Below, piece by piece: positions 18,112 to 27,574 of a stretch of 64,000 nucleotides of DNA. Positions within the stretch are counted from its first letter, which is position 1; the number at the start of each line of letters is the position of its first letter. The notes beneath the pieces are model-generated. The model was not told the origin of the DNA and ran no database searches. It saw only the letters and a list, made by a program, of their open reading frames with translations. The translations under genes were made by a program, and so were the position numbers. This DNA is from Burkholderiales bacterium (GTDB lineage: Bacteria; Pseudomonadota; Gammaproteobacteria; Burkholderiales; Burkholderiaceae_D): assembly GCA_016177875.1 (NCBI GenBank), contig JACOUL010000023.1, forward strand, positions 35,048 to 99,047, given 5' to 3'.

Positions 18112-19620
18112 ATGATGGAAACAGTAATCGATTTGCTGGCCGACTTGGGCGTCGATTTTGAACAATATCGCGGCAAGGATATTACAAGCCGTAGTCCGAT
18201 CGACGGCAGCATCATGGAAGGTTTGCGTGCCGACGATGCTGAACAAGTCGCGCGGAAAATCGGCGCTGCGCACGATGCATTTCTCGCTTGGCGCCAAGTG
18301 CCGGCGCCGCGCCGCGGCGAGTTGATTCGCTTGTTCGGCGAAGAATTGCGCGCGCACAAAAGCGAGCTTGGCGAACTCGTTACGCGCGAGTCCGGCAAGA
18401 TCCTGCAGGAAGGATTGGGTGAAGTGCAGGAGATGATCGATATCTGCGATTTCGCCGTGGGCCTGTCTCGCCAGCTTTATGGATTGACGATTTCTTCCGA
18501 GCGTCCGGGACATCGGATGATGGAGACTTGGCATCCACTGGGCGTGGTCGGCGTGATCTCGGCGTTTAATTTCCCTGTCGCGGTATGGTCATGGAATGCA
18601 GCGCTGGCATTCGTGTGCGGCGATGCAGTGGTGTGGAAGCCTTCTGAAAAAACGCCGCTCACCGCCCTCGCGGTGCAAGCTTTGTTTGAACGCGCGATGC
18701 AGCGCTTAGGCGGCGATGCGCCGGCGGGGTTGTCGCAACTGATTATCGGCGACGCTTCATGCGGGCAATCCTTGGTGGAGGATGCACGTGTGCCTCTGGT
18801 TTCCGCAACCGGCAGCACACGCATGGGGCGCGCGGTAGCCCAGCATTGCGCGCAGCGTCTGGCGCGCACGATTCTGGAGTTGGGCGGCAATAATGCCATG
18901 ATCGTCGCGCCGACAGCCGATATCGAAATGGCGGTGCGCGCCATCGTGTTTTCCGCGGTGGGCACGGCCGGCCAGCGCTGCACTACGCTGCGCCGGCTGT
19001 TCGTGCATGAAGACATCTATGATGCATTGGTGCCGCGCCTGAAGAAAGTGTACGCGTCGCTACCGATTGGTAATCCATTGGAAAAAACCACCTTAGTCGG
19101 CCCGCTCATCGATGGACAGGCATTCGCAGCCATGCAAGCGGCTTTGGCTGCTGCGAAATCCGAACAAGGCAAAATTTGCGGCGGCGAACGGATTGATGTG
19201 TCCGCGTGCGGCGGCGGATTTTACGTGCGTCCTGCATTAGTCGAGATGCCGGCGCAAACCATGACCATGCATCATGAAACCTTCGCGCCGATTCTCTATA
19301 TCGTGCGCTACCGCGATTTGCCGCAAGCGATCGTTTGGAATAATGCCGTTCCGCAAGGCTTATCGTCTTCCATTTTTACGCGCGACCTGCGAGAAGCTGA
19401 ACTCTTTATGTCGGCAACCGGCAGCGATTGCGGCATCGCCAACGTCAACATCGGGCCGAGCGGCGCGGAAATCGGCGGCGCATTCGGCGGCGAAAAAGAT
19501 ACCGGCGGCGGTCGTGAGTCAGGATCGGATGCATGGAAAGCGTATATGCGGCGCGCCACCAATACGGTTAACTACAGCGATGCGCTGCCGCTGGCGCAGG
19601 GAATCAGTTTCGAGATTTAA
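18112..19620 (+). CDS. Aldehyde dehydrogenase family 7 (2-aminoadipate semialdehyde / piperideine-6-carboxylate dehydrogenase)
   Basis: 502 residues, full length. NAD-binding and catalytic segments are visible: ISAFNFPVAVWSWN, VSATGSTRMG, LELGGNNAMIV (general base Glu), and AVGTAGQRCTTLRRL (nucleophile Cys). The last two, together with the C-terminal FGGEKDTGGGRESGSDAWK, are characteristic of ALDH7/antiquitin. It oxidises 2-aminoadipate 6-semialdehyde to 2-aminoadipate in lysine breakdown. An AGGAG site straddles the gap from the preceding gene. Its stop overlaps the stop of the converging GGDEF-EAL gene by four bases. Confidence 0.9.
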   Translation: MMETVIDLLADLGVDFEQYRGKDITSRSPIDGSIMEGLRADDAEQVARKIGAAHDAFLAWRQVPAPRRGELIRLFGEELRAHKSELGELVTRESGKILQEGLGEVQEMIDICDFAVGLSRQLYGLTISSERPGHRMMETWHPLGVVGVISAFNFPVAVWSWNAALAFVCGDAVVWKPSEKTPLTALAVQALFERAMQRLGGDAPAGLSQLIIGDASCGQSLVEDARVPLVSATGSTRMGRAVAQHCAQRLARTILELGGNNAMIVAPTADIEMAVRAIVFSAVGTAGQRCTTLRRLFVHEDIYDALVPRLKKVYASLPIGNPLEKTTLVGPLIDGQAFAAMQAALAAAKSEQGKICGGERIDVSACGGGFYVRPALVEMPAQTMTMHHETFAPILYIVRYRDLPQAIVWNNAVPQGLSSSIFTRDLREAELFMSATGSDCGIANVNIGPSGAEIGGAFGGEKDTGGGRESGSDAWKAYMRRATNTVNYSDALPLAQGISFEI

Positions 19621-21284
19621 TCAGCTGCAAGTAAGGGCATCGGCTTGCCGAAGTACCAGCCCTGCCCGTAAGCGACATTCAACTCGCGCAGCATTTCCAC
19701 CGTCTCTAAGTCTTCCACCCATTCGGCAATTACCGATAGGCCGAACACGCGCGAAATTTCGACCATCGCTCGTACGAACACTTGGTCGTTCGGGCTCTTG
19801 GGCAGCTTGGCGATAAAGGAACCGTCGAGTTTCAAATAATCGAAATCGAGTTCCTTGATGTAATAGAAGGAGGAGAAGCCTACGCCGAAATCGTCCAATG
19901 CAAAGCGGCAGCCGAGTTCCTTGATGCGTTTGACGAAATGCCGCACTTCGTCGAGATTGTAAAAGGCTGCGGTTTCGGTCAATTCGAAGATGATGCGGTG
20001 CGGATCGATCGCCAGTTCGGCCATGCGGCTTTCGATGAACTGCAAGAGCGCGGGATCTCCTATTGATTTGCCGGAAAGGTTGATCGCTACGCCCGCGCCT
20101 TTGGGCAAGCGATCCGCTTCCGCCAAGCAGCGCGCCACGATCGCCAGGTCAAGCCGTTCAATCAAGCCGAACACTTCGCAGGTTTTGATCAGTTCACCGG
20201 TATTGCACGGCTTGCCGTTTTCATCCAGGAGCCGCAACAAGGCTTCGTAATGGCTGACTTGGCCGGATTGCAGATCGGTAATCGGTTGATAGTGCATTGC
20301 CATGCGCGAGGGATTGTCGAGTGCGGCGCGCACCAGTGACAGCGTGTTTAATTGGTGCGACAGCTCAAGCTTGCGCGCTTCATCGGCTTCCGAATAGATA
20401 TGAACCTTGCTGCGGCTTTGCTGGCGCGCCAAGTGAAGCGCAAAATCGGCGCGATTGAGCAATTCCTCGACATCGTTCGCGTTGTGCACGCAGACGCCGC
20501 CCCCGACAAGATTGAGGCTAAAGGCATCTCCCGACAAAACTATCTTGACGGCTTCAACTGCATGCACGATTGCGCCGGCATGCGCGTTCGTATCTTCGTG
20601 GCCGAGATCGGGAAGATAAGCGGAAAACACATCGCCGCCAAATCGCGCCAAAAGATCGGTGGGCGAGACGTGTTGCGCGAGCGCGTTCGCGGCCAGTTGC
20701 AGGATGCGATCTCCCTCGGCGCGGCCATAGCTATGATTGACATGGTTGACGCCGCTGATTTTGAAGAGCAGCAGGGCACCGCGCGCGGCGGGCAGCGTAT
20801 GTCTGAGGCGTTCGGCCAGCTGCACGGCAAATTCGTTGCGATTGATAAGATTGGTGAGGCTGTCATGGCGGGCGGCATTGGTGGGATAACTTGCCGGGCT
20901 TTGCTCCTTTTCGTAGCGTGCAATCGCTTCGTTCAGCGTAGTGCGCAAATGATCGATGCGCAGCGGCTTAGTGAGGTAGGCGTAAGCACCCCGCTTGAGC
21001 GAGGCGACTGCGTGTTCGGCGTCGTCATGCGTGCTGATCATGATGACCATGGGCGGCTTGCGCATTTGGCGGCAGGCTTCCAATAAGGCAATGCCGCCCA
21101 TGCCGGGCATGGCAATGTCGCATAATACGACGTCGAACAAAGCTTGTTCGAATAACGCGAGCGCTTCTTCGGCGCTGCCGGCGACTGCGACCGCAAAACC
21201 TAATTTTTCCAGCATGGATTTGCCGGCCAGACGTTCCACCGGACCGTCGTCGACCACGAGCGCCGTCTTGTATTGATCAGTCAT
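19617..21284 (-). CDS. Response regulator with degenerate GGDEF and intact EAL domain
   Basis: 555 residues: REC (1-125, phospho-acceptor Asp in VLCDIAMPG), GGDEF (about 140-290) and EAL (about 310-550). The diguanylate cyclase motif is altered to GGDVF, so this domain is probably inactive or only binds GTP. The EAL domain keeps EALLRL, INLSG, ELTET, the DDFGVGFSS loop and LKLDGSFI, so c-di-GMP hydrolysis is likely. It is the last of three signalling genes read in the same direction (21.3-23.2 kb), five bases after the CheY-like gene. Confidence 0.92.
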   Translation of the reverse strand: MTDQYKTALVVDDGPVERLAGKSMLEKLGFAVAVAGSAEEALALFEQALFDVVLCDIAMPGMGGIALLEACRQMRKPPMVIMISTHDDAEHAVASLKRGAYAYLTKPLRIDHLRTTLNEAIARYEKEQSPASYPTNAARHDSLTNLINRNEFAVQLAERLRHTLPAARGALLLFKISGVNHVNHSYGRAEGDRILQLAANALAQHVSPTDLLARFGGDVFSAYLPDLGHEDTNAHAGAIVHAVEAVKIVLSGDAFSLNLVGGGVCVHNANDVEELLNRADFALHLARQQSRSKVHIYSEADEARKLELSHQLNTLSLVRAALDNPSRMAMHYQPITDLQSGQVSHYEALLRLLDENGKPCNTGELIKTCEVFGLIERLDLAIVARCLAEADRLPKGAGVAINLSGKSIGDPALLQFIESRMAELAIDPHRIIFELTETAAFYNLDEVRHFVKRIKELGCRFALDDFGVGFSSFYYIKELDFDYLKLDGSFIAKLPKSPNDQVFVRAMVEISRVFGLSVIAEWVEDLETVEMLRELNVAYGQGWYFGKPMPLLAAD

Positions 21285-21289
21285 GCTGT

Positions 21290-21685
21290 TTAACGATTGG
21301 ATTTGAGGCAGGCTTCGATCGCGTCGGTGAGCTTTGCTGCGGTAAACGGTTTAACGACAAAGCCGTTGGCCCCCGCTTGCAATGCATTGCGTACGTTATC
21401 CATGGTCGAAATTGCGCTGACCATGATGATGCCGGTTTGCGGCAATTTGCGCCGGATCTCTTGGGTGGCCTCGTTGCCGTTCATCTTGGGCATTTGTATG
21501 TCCATGAATACGACATGAGGTCTGAGGCTCGCGCACATTTCAAGGGCTTTTTCGCCGTCGGCTGCTTCGCCGACTACATTGAACAAATGCTCTTGCAGCA
21601 GCAGGCGCAGCACATAGCGTGTCGTCGCGTCATCATCTGCGATGAGCACGTTGATATTGGCATTTTTTTTGAGTGGATTGATCAT
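21290..21685 (-). CDS. CheY-like single-domain response regulator
   Basis: 131 residues, one receiver domain and nothing else. The acidic cluster is at residues 17-19 (IADDDA), the phospho-acceptor Asp62 lies in VFMDIQMPKMNG, and the conserved Lys112 in VVKPF. It probably carries phosphoryl groups between the HisKA/HPt protein just upstream (eight bases) and the REC-GGDEF-EAL protein just downstream, forming one relay. The final residues are a basic tail. Start supported by position only. Confidence 0.93.
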   Translation of the reverse strand: MINPLKKNANINVLIADDDATTRYVLRLLLQEHLFNVVGEAADGEKALEMCASLRPHVVFMDIQMPKMNGNEATQEIRRKLPQTGIIMVSAISTMDNVRNALQAGANGFVVKPFTAAKLTDAIEACLKSNR

Positions 21686-21692
21686 CGTGTTT

Positions 21693-23189
21693 CTAGGTCG
21701 ATTCGATCATGGTTTTCAATCGCGCTTCAATTTTCGCGTATTCCATTGTAATTGCAGAAAGTTTCACTTCGATGTCTTGTAAATTGGATGCTTTGCTGCG
21801 CATTTCTACTTCTCTGCAGATTGCGGCTAATGCGGTCGCGCCGATCGAAACGCAGCTGCCGGAGAGCGAATGCGCCACTTGTGCAACTTGCCGAGCGTCA
21901 TGCGTTGCGGCCGCTTCGCGCAAAGCCTCGATGCGTTTCGGGCTATCGGATAAATAGACGGCAGCAAGTGCGGCAAAATCGGCGCCAAACATTTGTTGCA
22001 TGGCCGCTAGCTCATCGCTGCCTGGTGCGGCAGCAGAAGTGGGCGTGACCTTCTTCGGCATCAACCAGCGCGATAAGGCGGTGCGTAAATCGCTTAAGCG
22101 AATCGGCTTGGCGAGAAAATCATCCATGCCGGCTTCAGCGCACCGTTCGCGTTCACCTTGGATGGTGGATGCTGTGACAGCAATGATGGGTGTGTGGCCT
22201 TCGGTTTCCGCTGCCCGGATGGTCGTGGTGGCTTGATAGCCGTCCATGCGAGGCATTTGGCAATCCATCAAAATAACGTCGTAATGGCGATGAGCATGCA
22301 TAGCCACCGCTTGCCGGCCGTCGACCGCCGCTTCGGCATGGCAACCGAGATTTTCCAGCAAGCGCAGCGCGACTTGGCGGTTGATGTGCACATCGTCTGC
22401 CACGAGTACACGATAGCCGGAAAACGGGCGCGCATTTTCTTGTTCGGGCACACTCAGGGGGAGGCTCTCGCAGGCGATAAAGCCCGGCTCCTTGCCGTTC
22501 TGCATGGCTTGACTGAACGCACCGAGAACATCTTCCAGGGCTTGCTGCGGCAAGGGCCAAGTCAGCCAAGCGGAAAATCCGGCGTGCGCCAATCGGTCTC
22601 TCACGTCGCCGTCGGCGGGCGTACCGATCAGCACCAAGCGTAGTTCACGATAGGCAGGGTCGGACTTGAGTGCGGCGCCGAGGGTTTCGCCATCCACACC
22701 GGGTAGCTGGCGATCGAGGAAGGCGACATGGTAAGGCGCGTTTGCGCTCGATGCCTGCTCCATCGCATTCAATACCGCTGCGGCGGATTCCACCCCGGTA
22801 GCGTCCACGCCAGCCTGCGTTAATGCTTGCGCCAGTAAGGTGCGCTGGCGCGTATCGGCGTGGGCGAATAAGACGCGCAAGTGCAAAGGGCGTTTGGCCG
22901 AGTTCGCAGCCGCGGAGGCAGTTAGTGCGCCTAAATCGGCAAAGCCGGGGATATTGTCCAAGCGCTTCAATAATTGCTCGGCACTGGCGTAGGCGGTTAC
23001 TGCCAGTTCGCGCTGAGACGGGGTGAGTTCACCGGCAAGCAAGAGCTCAAGCGTGCCGATGATGCCATTCATCGGCGTGCGGATTTGATGGCTGATATTG
23101 ATTTCGGCTGCGGGCACGTCTTGTTCGCGCTGGTTTTCCCGCTTGTTATTCGGTTGCACGGTGGTCCCTTGGTCATTCGTTCCAGTCAA
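21693..23189 (-). CDS. Phosphorelay protein HisKA-REC-REC-HPt lacking a kinase ATPase domain
   Basis: 498 residues. A histidine-kinase H-box (SHQIRTPMNGIIGTLELL) lies at about 33-50, but no N, G1 or G2 box of an HATPase follows: the sequence runs directly into a receiver domain at about 103-225 (Asp in FLDRQLPGVDG), then a second receiver at about 262-385 (MDCQMPRMDG) and an HPt domain (AHSLSGSCVSIGA) near 440. It has no membrane segment. It therefore cannot autophosphorylate by itself and may be driven by another kinase. It is the first gene of the three-gene signalling unit. Confidence 0.88.
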   Translation of the reverse strand: MTGTNDQGTTVQPNNKRENQREQDVPAAEINISHQIRTPMNGIIGTLELLLAGELTPSQRELAVTAYASAEQLLKRLDNIPGFADLGALTASAAANSAKRPLHLRVLFAHADTRQRTLLAQALTQAGVDATGVESAAAVLNAMEQASSANAPYHVAFLDRQLPGVDGETLGAALKSDPAYRELRLVLIGTPADGDVRDRLAHAGFSAWLTWPLPQQALEDVLGAFSQAMQNGKEPGFIACESLPLSVPEQENARPFSGYRVLVADDVHINRQVALRLLENLGCHAEAAVDGRQAVAMHAHRHYDVILMDCQMPRMDGYQATTTIRAAETEGHTPIIAVTASTIQGERERCAEAGMDDFLAKPIRLSDLRTALSRWLMPKKVTPTSAAAPGSDELAAMQQMFGADFAALAAVYLSDSPKRIEALREAAATHDARQVAQVAHSLSGSCVSIGATALAAICREVEMRSKASNLQDIEVKLSAITMEYAKIEARLKTMIEST

Positions 23190-23322
23190 TCTTAGAACGT
23201 CTCACTCAATGAAACAAGCGTGAAGAGAGGATTGTCGCTTTGGGCAAGCTTTCCGTTTCTCTCGAATACGTGCAGTTTTTTGATTTGTCGTAGCAAATCG
23301 TCAACGGCACGCAGCGGCGTTT

Positions 23323-24000
23323 CTATTGCGCAGGTATGTGCACCATCGGCGTGCGCTTTGTTTCCAGCCAGGCGGCCAGGCCGGTAAAAATGGCGTAAAA
23401 GACGAGCCCTTCCATTGCGGCGATATGTTGAGTAACAGGCGGCGGGCCGAAAGAAATGACGACTTGGACGGCTAGCATGACGAGGCCAAGCGCGATGACG
23501 CCGTATTCGCCGAGCGTCGATGTCGCGCGAGTCGTGCGCAGGTAGAGCCAAATGCAGCCGAATAAAAGGACGACTTCGAGCATGAGCGCCGGCACCGCAT
23601 AATTCCACAAACCTAAGCCGACCTTGTGAGTGTCGCCGAACAGCGGCAAATCCGGCACGTGAACGACATAGTCCAGCAGCCAATGCGAAAACACGGCCAG
23701 GGCCAAGATCACGCCGGTTTTCATCGCCTCACGCGAACGGCGCCAATTTCTGCACAGGAGATAGATCAATATGCCCCAGCCGAGCGCACCGGCCAGGCTG
23801 TGCGTATAAGGCATGTAATACAAGTCGAGCGGATTGGATGCGGTAAAGCCGGGCACGATGCGAAATTTTTCGATATCCAGCAAGACCAGGCTCGCCCATG
23901 CGATGTCGACGAACTGCACCGCCAGAAAAAGTACCCATAGCGGCAGTTTTTTCTCCATGCTTTTGGCGGCAAAACTCACGGCATAGTGACCGATGAACAT
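23323..24000 (-). CDS. Membrane-bound metal-dependent hydrolase-like protein (DUF457/YdjM type)
   Basis: 225 residues with about six membrane helices. The N-terminal MFIGHYAVSFAAK, the THSLAGALGW segment and SHWLLDYVVHVPD place histidines and an aspartate where YdjM-like proteins have their metal ligands. The substrate is unknown. It lies between the 7TMR kinase (starting upstream, 18 bases away) and the three-gene relay on the same strand, and could be cotranscribed with the kinase gene. Confidence 0.72.
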   Translation of the reverse strand: MFIGHYAVSFAAKSMEKKLPLWVLFLAVQFVDIAWASLVLLDIEKFRIVPGFTASNPLDLYYMPYTHSLAGALGWGILIYLLCRNWRRSREAMKTGVILALAVFSHWLLDYVVHVPDLPLFGDTHKVGLGLWNYAVPALMLEVVLLFGCIWLYLRTTRATSTLGEYGVIALGLVMLAVQVVISFGPPPVTQHIAAMEGLVFYAIFTGLAAWLETKRTPMVHIPAQ

Positions 24001-24018
24001 GTGTCGAGATCTTTTGCG

Positions 24019-27000
24019 TCAGCCCGCGACGGGTAGCGCAGTCAAACCTTGCTCAAGCGCTTGCACGGTTTGTTCGATGGCATGCCGGAAATGCTGTAAT
24101 TGATCGGCAGTGGCGCTTTCATCTTTGATGGCGTCTTCGGTGGCCGCAGCCGCTTCGGCAAGCCGATTTGCGCTGACGTTCGCGGCCATGCCGCGAATTA
24201 AATGGGAAATTTCGCGCAAGGTCGCGCGATCATCCTCTTTTAGCGCGGCATTGTAGCGGCCGAGAGCGTCGTTCAAATTCGGCAGCACCATGGCAAGAAT
24301 GCGGTGATAGATATCGATACTGCCGCCGATGCGCTCCAACATTTCGTTCGCATCAAAGCCGGGAATGTCGAGCGGCTTATGAGCAGAAGCGGGGGCGGCA
24401 GCCTCATGACCTTTCGGTACGGCGAGAGGGCTCGCATCCGTTTGGCCGGCGTCGAGCCAGCGTTCCAGCGTTTGATAGAATAACTTGGGATCAATCGGTT
24501 TGGCGATATGGTCTTGCATGCCGCTTTGCAGGCATTCCTGGCGCTCGTCGACGGTAGCGTGAGCCGTCATGGCGATAATCGGCAGCGTTGCAAAGCGTGC
24601 ATCGGCGCGTATCCGCATGGCGGCATCATGGCCGCTCAATTCGGGCATTTGCAAATCCATTAAAACGAGGTCGTAGGCGTTTCGGCCGCCGGCCAGTACT
24701 TTTTCCACAGCGATGACGCCGTTATCGGCAATGTCAACGCTGAGGCCGGCCGCTTCCAGCATTTCTTTTGCGATTTGCTGGTTGACTTCATTGTCTTCGG
24801 CCAAAAGTACCTTGCGGCCGCCAAGATCTGGTATTGCTCGTTGATGCATGGGCTGGCCGGAACGGTTGCCGTCTTTGGCCAGCATGCGCGCCAGCATGTC
24901 ATGTAATAGCGAGGCATTGACCGGCTTAAAGATGACGCCGGCTACCGGCGCCGCATCGGCTTGCTGCAATACTTCCGAGCGGTCGCGGGCCGTTACCAAA
25001 ATAACTCTCGGCGTTTGGCCGAGGCTTGCATCTTTGATGGCATGCGCAAGCTCGATGCCGGTCATGCGCGGCATGCCCACATCCGACATCACCAGGTCGT
25101 AACGATGCGCTTCATCGGCGGCGCGAATCGCGGCCAAGGCTTCGGCGGCTGTCGCCGCGGTATTGACCTGCATGCGAAAGCCGCGCAATGCACTGGCCAA
25201 TACTTCTTGTGCATCCAAATCGTCGTCGACCACCAATACGCGACGCCCCGCAAGCGAGGTTGCCGATGTGGCGCCATGGCTGACCGTTTGCGTGCTGGTA
25301 TGGAAGCGCAGGGCAAAGCTGAACACCGAACCGCGATCGTATTCGCTTTGCACGTCGATCGCGCCGCCCATCATTTCCACCAGGCGCTTGCTAATGGTCA
25401 GTCCGAGGCCGGTGCCGCCATATTTACGGGTAGTCGAGCCATCGGCTTGGGTGAAAGCTTGGAACAGGCGAGCCAGCTGTTCCGGCGTCATGCCGATGCC
25501 GGTGTCCCGCACTTCAAAACGCAGGTGCACTGAGTCCGGTCCAGAGTCGAGCAAGCTGCAACGAACGTGAATCTCGCCTTTGGAGGTGAACTTGACGGCG
25601 TTGCTGACCAAGTTGGTGAGCACTTGGCCTAAGCGCAGCGGATCGCCAAGTAAATGGTCGGGGACTTCGGGCGCGACTTCGCAGCGGTAGGCGAGTCCTT
25701 TTTCCGTGAGACGTTGACCGGTAACGGTGGCGACATTGTCCAGCACTTCGGTTAAGGAAAAGTCGATTGCTTCCAAATCGAGCTTGCCGGCTTCGATCTT
25801 GGAAAAATCCAGGATGTCGTTAATGATGCCGAGCAGCGCATTGGCGGCGCGGTGAATTTTTTCGACATAATCGCGCTGCTTGGCGCTCAATTCCGTTTTC
25901 AGCGCCAGGTAAGCCATGCCGATGACGGCATTCATCGGCGTACGGATTTCGTGGCTCATGTTGGCCAGGAATGCCGACTTTGCATGGGAAGCGTCTTCCG
26001 CCACTTGCTTGGCAACTTCCAGCGCGCGTTCGCGTTCGAGGAGTTTTTGGTTTGCCAGCGATAGTTCCGCCGTGCGCTCTTCTACGCGCTTTTCCAGCAC
26101 GCGTTCGGAATGCTTCAAGGTGTCGACCAGTTCTTGCTGAGCTTGTTCCTTTTCTTTCTTTAGTTGGTTGAAGCGATCCGCCAACGCGAGTGAAAGCAAG
26201 AGCATCTCCGCGGCGGAACCGATTTGCATGCCGTAGATCGTGATAAACGTCGGCACCGTCAAGCCTAAACTACGGCCGGCGGTGAGTACGGCCGCCCCGA
26301 CCAGGCAGCCGAATGCCAGCAAAAAAATCGGCGCGCTGCGCTGCTTGCGTTTGAGGCATACCAGTGCGACCGTCAAGGCCAGCAGCATATTCAAGGCATC
26401 GATCGCAATGCCGATACGGATCATTTTGTCGAACGACAGAGCAAATCCCGTCATTTGCAGCAAATTGATGCCCATGAAGAAAACCATCACGCGGTCGAGC
26501 ATAGGAACGGTCTCGCGCGTTGCCAGCAGCCGCCGCTCAAACAGCAATAAACAGAAACCATTGCTGGCAAAACCGATCATGGAGGCGATGCGTGCCCAAT
26601 TCGGCGATTCCGGCCACAAGAATTGGTAACCGAGACCGCTATAGGAGCCCAACGCCAACGCGCTGCTGAGGATAAAAAGTACGTAGTAAAAGTAAGCGCG
26701 GTCGCGCAGCGCTACAAACAGCAGCAGGTTATAAATGCCCAGTGCCAGCAGCATGCCGAAATACAGGCTTTGCACCATGTATTCGCTTAACGCATGCATT
26801 CTGAAGGCGGACGGCACCCACAATTTGCCGGGAATATCGACCGAGGTCCCGGACACTACGCGCATGTAATAGACGGTGTCCGCTTTGGCGGGAATGTTCA
26901 GCGGGAATACGAAATTGCGATGAGGCGTCGGCCGTTCGACGAACGGCCGCTCATGCCCGGTGAGAATGCGTTCGAATCCCTTCTCGCCTGGTTTGTAGAA

Positions 27001-27369
27001 CTCGACGCGATGCAAATGGGGATAGCCGATTTCGAGCCAGCGTTCTAGATCCATCTGTTCTGAATTGCGCAAATTCAGGCGTAACCAAATCGCCGAGCGA
27101 CTGAGGCCGAAATTAACGGAATCGCCTTTGCGTTGATACGGTTGAAAGCGAGCGGCCGTTCCGTCTTTCACGATATCGTCGATGGTCAACTGCTGCGTCG
27201 TATCTTCCAGCACTTCCCAATACGGCGTGAGATTAATCGGCACCGCTGTGACTTTTGCAAACACGTTGGTGCTACCGACGCTTGAGAGCTCGACGCGCTC
27301 TGCGTGCGCGGAGCCACTTCCCAAGGCAAAGGCCAAGATCAACAACAGCAATCGAAAAAATAAACCCAT
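24019..27369 (-). CDS. 7TMR-DISM hybrid sensor histidine kinase
   Basis: About 1116 residues. A signal peptide (GLFFRLLLLILAFALGSGSA) is followed by a periplasmic 7TMR-DISMED2 domain (to about 185), seven membrane helices (to about 400), a coiled linker, HisKA (SHEIRTPMNAVIGM), HATPase (TNLVSNAVKF, GGTGLGLTISKRL), two receiver domains (DVGMPRMTG and MDLQMPELSG) and a C-terminal HPt-like helix bundle (SHLIRGMAANV). The DISM domain probably senses carbohydrate or envelope compounds. The frame extends to 27441; the start at 27369 gives a proper signal peptide, but neither start has a strong ribosome binding site. Confidence 0.9.
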   Translation of the reverse strand: MGLFFRLLLLILAFALGSGSAHAERVELSSVGSTNVFAKVTAVPINLTPYWEVLEDTTQQLTIDDIVKDGTAARFQPYQRKGDSVNFGLSRSAIWLRLNLRNSEQMDLERWLEIGYPHLHRVEFYKPGEKGFERILTGHERPFVERPTPHRNFVFPLNIPAKADTVYYMRVVSGTSVDIPGKLWVPSAFRMHALSEYMVQSLYFGMLLALGIYNLLLFVALRDRAYFYYVLFILSSALALGSYSGLGYQFLWPESPNWARIASMIGFASNGFCLLLFERRLLATRETVPMLDRVMVFFMGINLLQMTGFALSFDKMIRIGIAIDALNMLLALTVALVCLKRKQRSAPIFLLAFGCLVGAAVLTAGRSLGLTVPTFITIYGMQIGSAAEMLLLSLALADRFNQLKKEKEQAQQELVDTLKHSERVLEKRVEERTAELSLANQKLLERERALEVAKQVAEDASHAKSAFLANMSHEIRTPMNAVIGMAYLALKTELSAKQRDYVEKIHRAANALLGIINDILDFSKIEAGKLDLEAIDFSLTEVLDNVATVTGQRLTEKGLAYRCEVAPEVPDHLLGDPLRLGQVLTNLVSNAVKFTSKGEIHVRCSLLDSGPDSVHLRFEVRDTGIGMTPEQLARLFQAFTQADGSTTRKYGGTGLGLTISKRLVEMMGGAIDVQSEYDRGSVFSFALRFHTSTQTVSHGATSATSLAGRRVLVVDDDLDAQEVLASALRGFRMQVNTAATAAEALAAIRAADEAHRYDLVMSDVGMPRMTGIELAHAIKDASLGQTPRVILVTARDRSEVLQQADAAPVAGVIFKPVNASLLHDMLARMLAKDGNRSGQPMHQRAIPDLGGRKVLLAEDNEVNQQIAKEMLEAAGLSVDIADNGVIAVEKVLAGGRNAYDLVLMDLQMPELSGHDAAMRIRADARFATLPIIAMTAHATVDERQECLQSGMQDHIAKPIDPKLFYQTLERWLDAGQTDASPLAVPKGHEAAAPASAHKPLDIPGFDANEMLERIGGSIDIYHRILAMVLPNLNDALGRYNAALKEDDRATLREISHLIRGMAANVSANRLAEAAAATEDAIKDESATADQLQHFRHAIEQTVQALEQGLTALPVAG

Positions 27370-27574
27370 GAAAAAGCGCGCGGTGAGGGGGAAATCAGGT
27401 TTCAAATCTGCAACAAATTCTATCGCAGCAATTTCATTCAAATTCGATAAATCCCACTTTAGTCGGAGATAAACAACGTTAGCTCTTTAAAAGTTTCCAG
27501 TTGTTAATGAAATCACATAATATGGCCTGCAAAAAAACGGCCGCTAAGAATGCCGGTTCATTTGGGAGATACCT

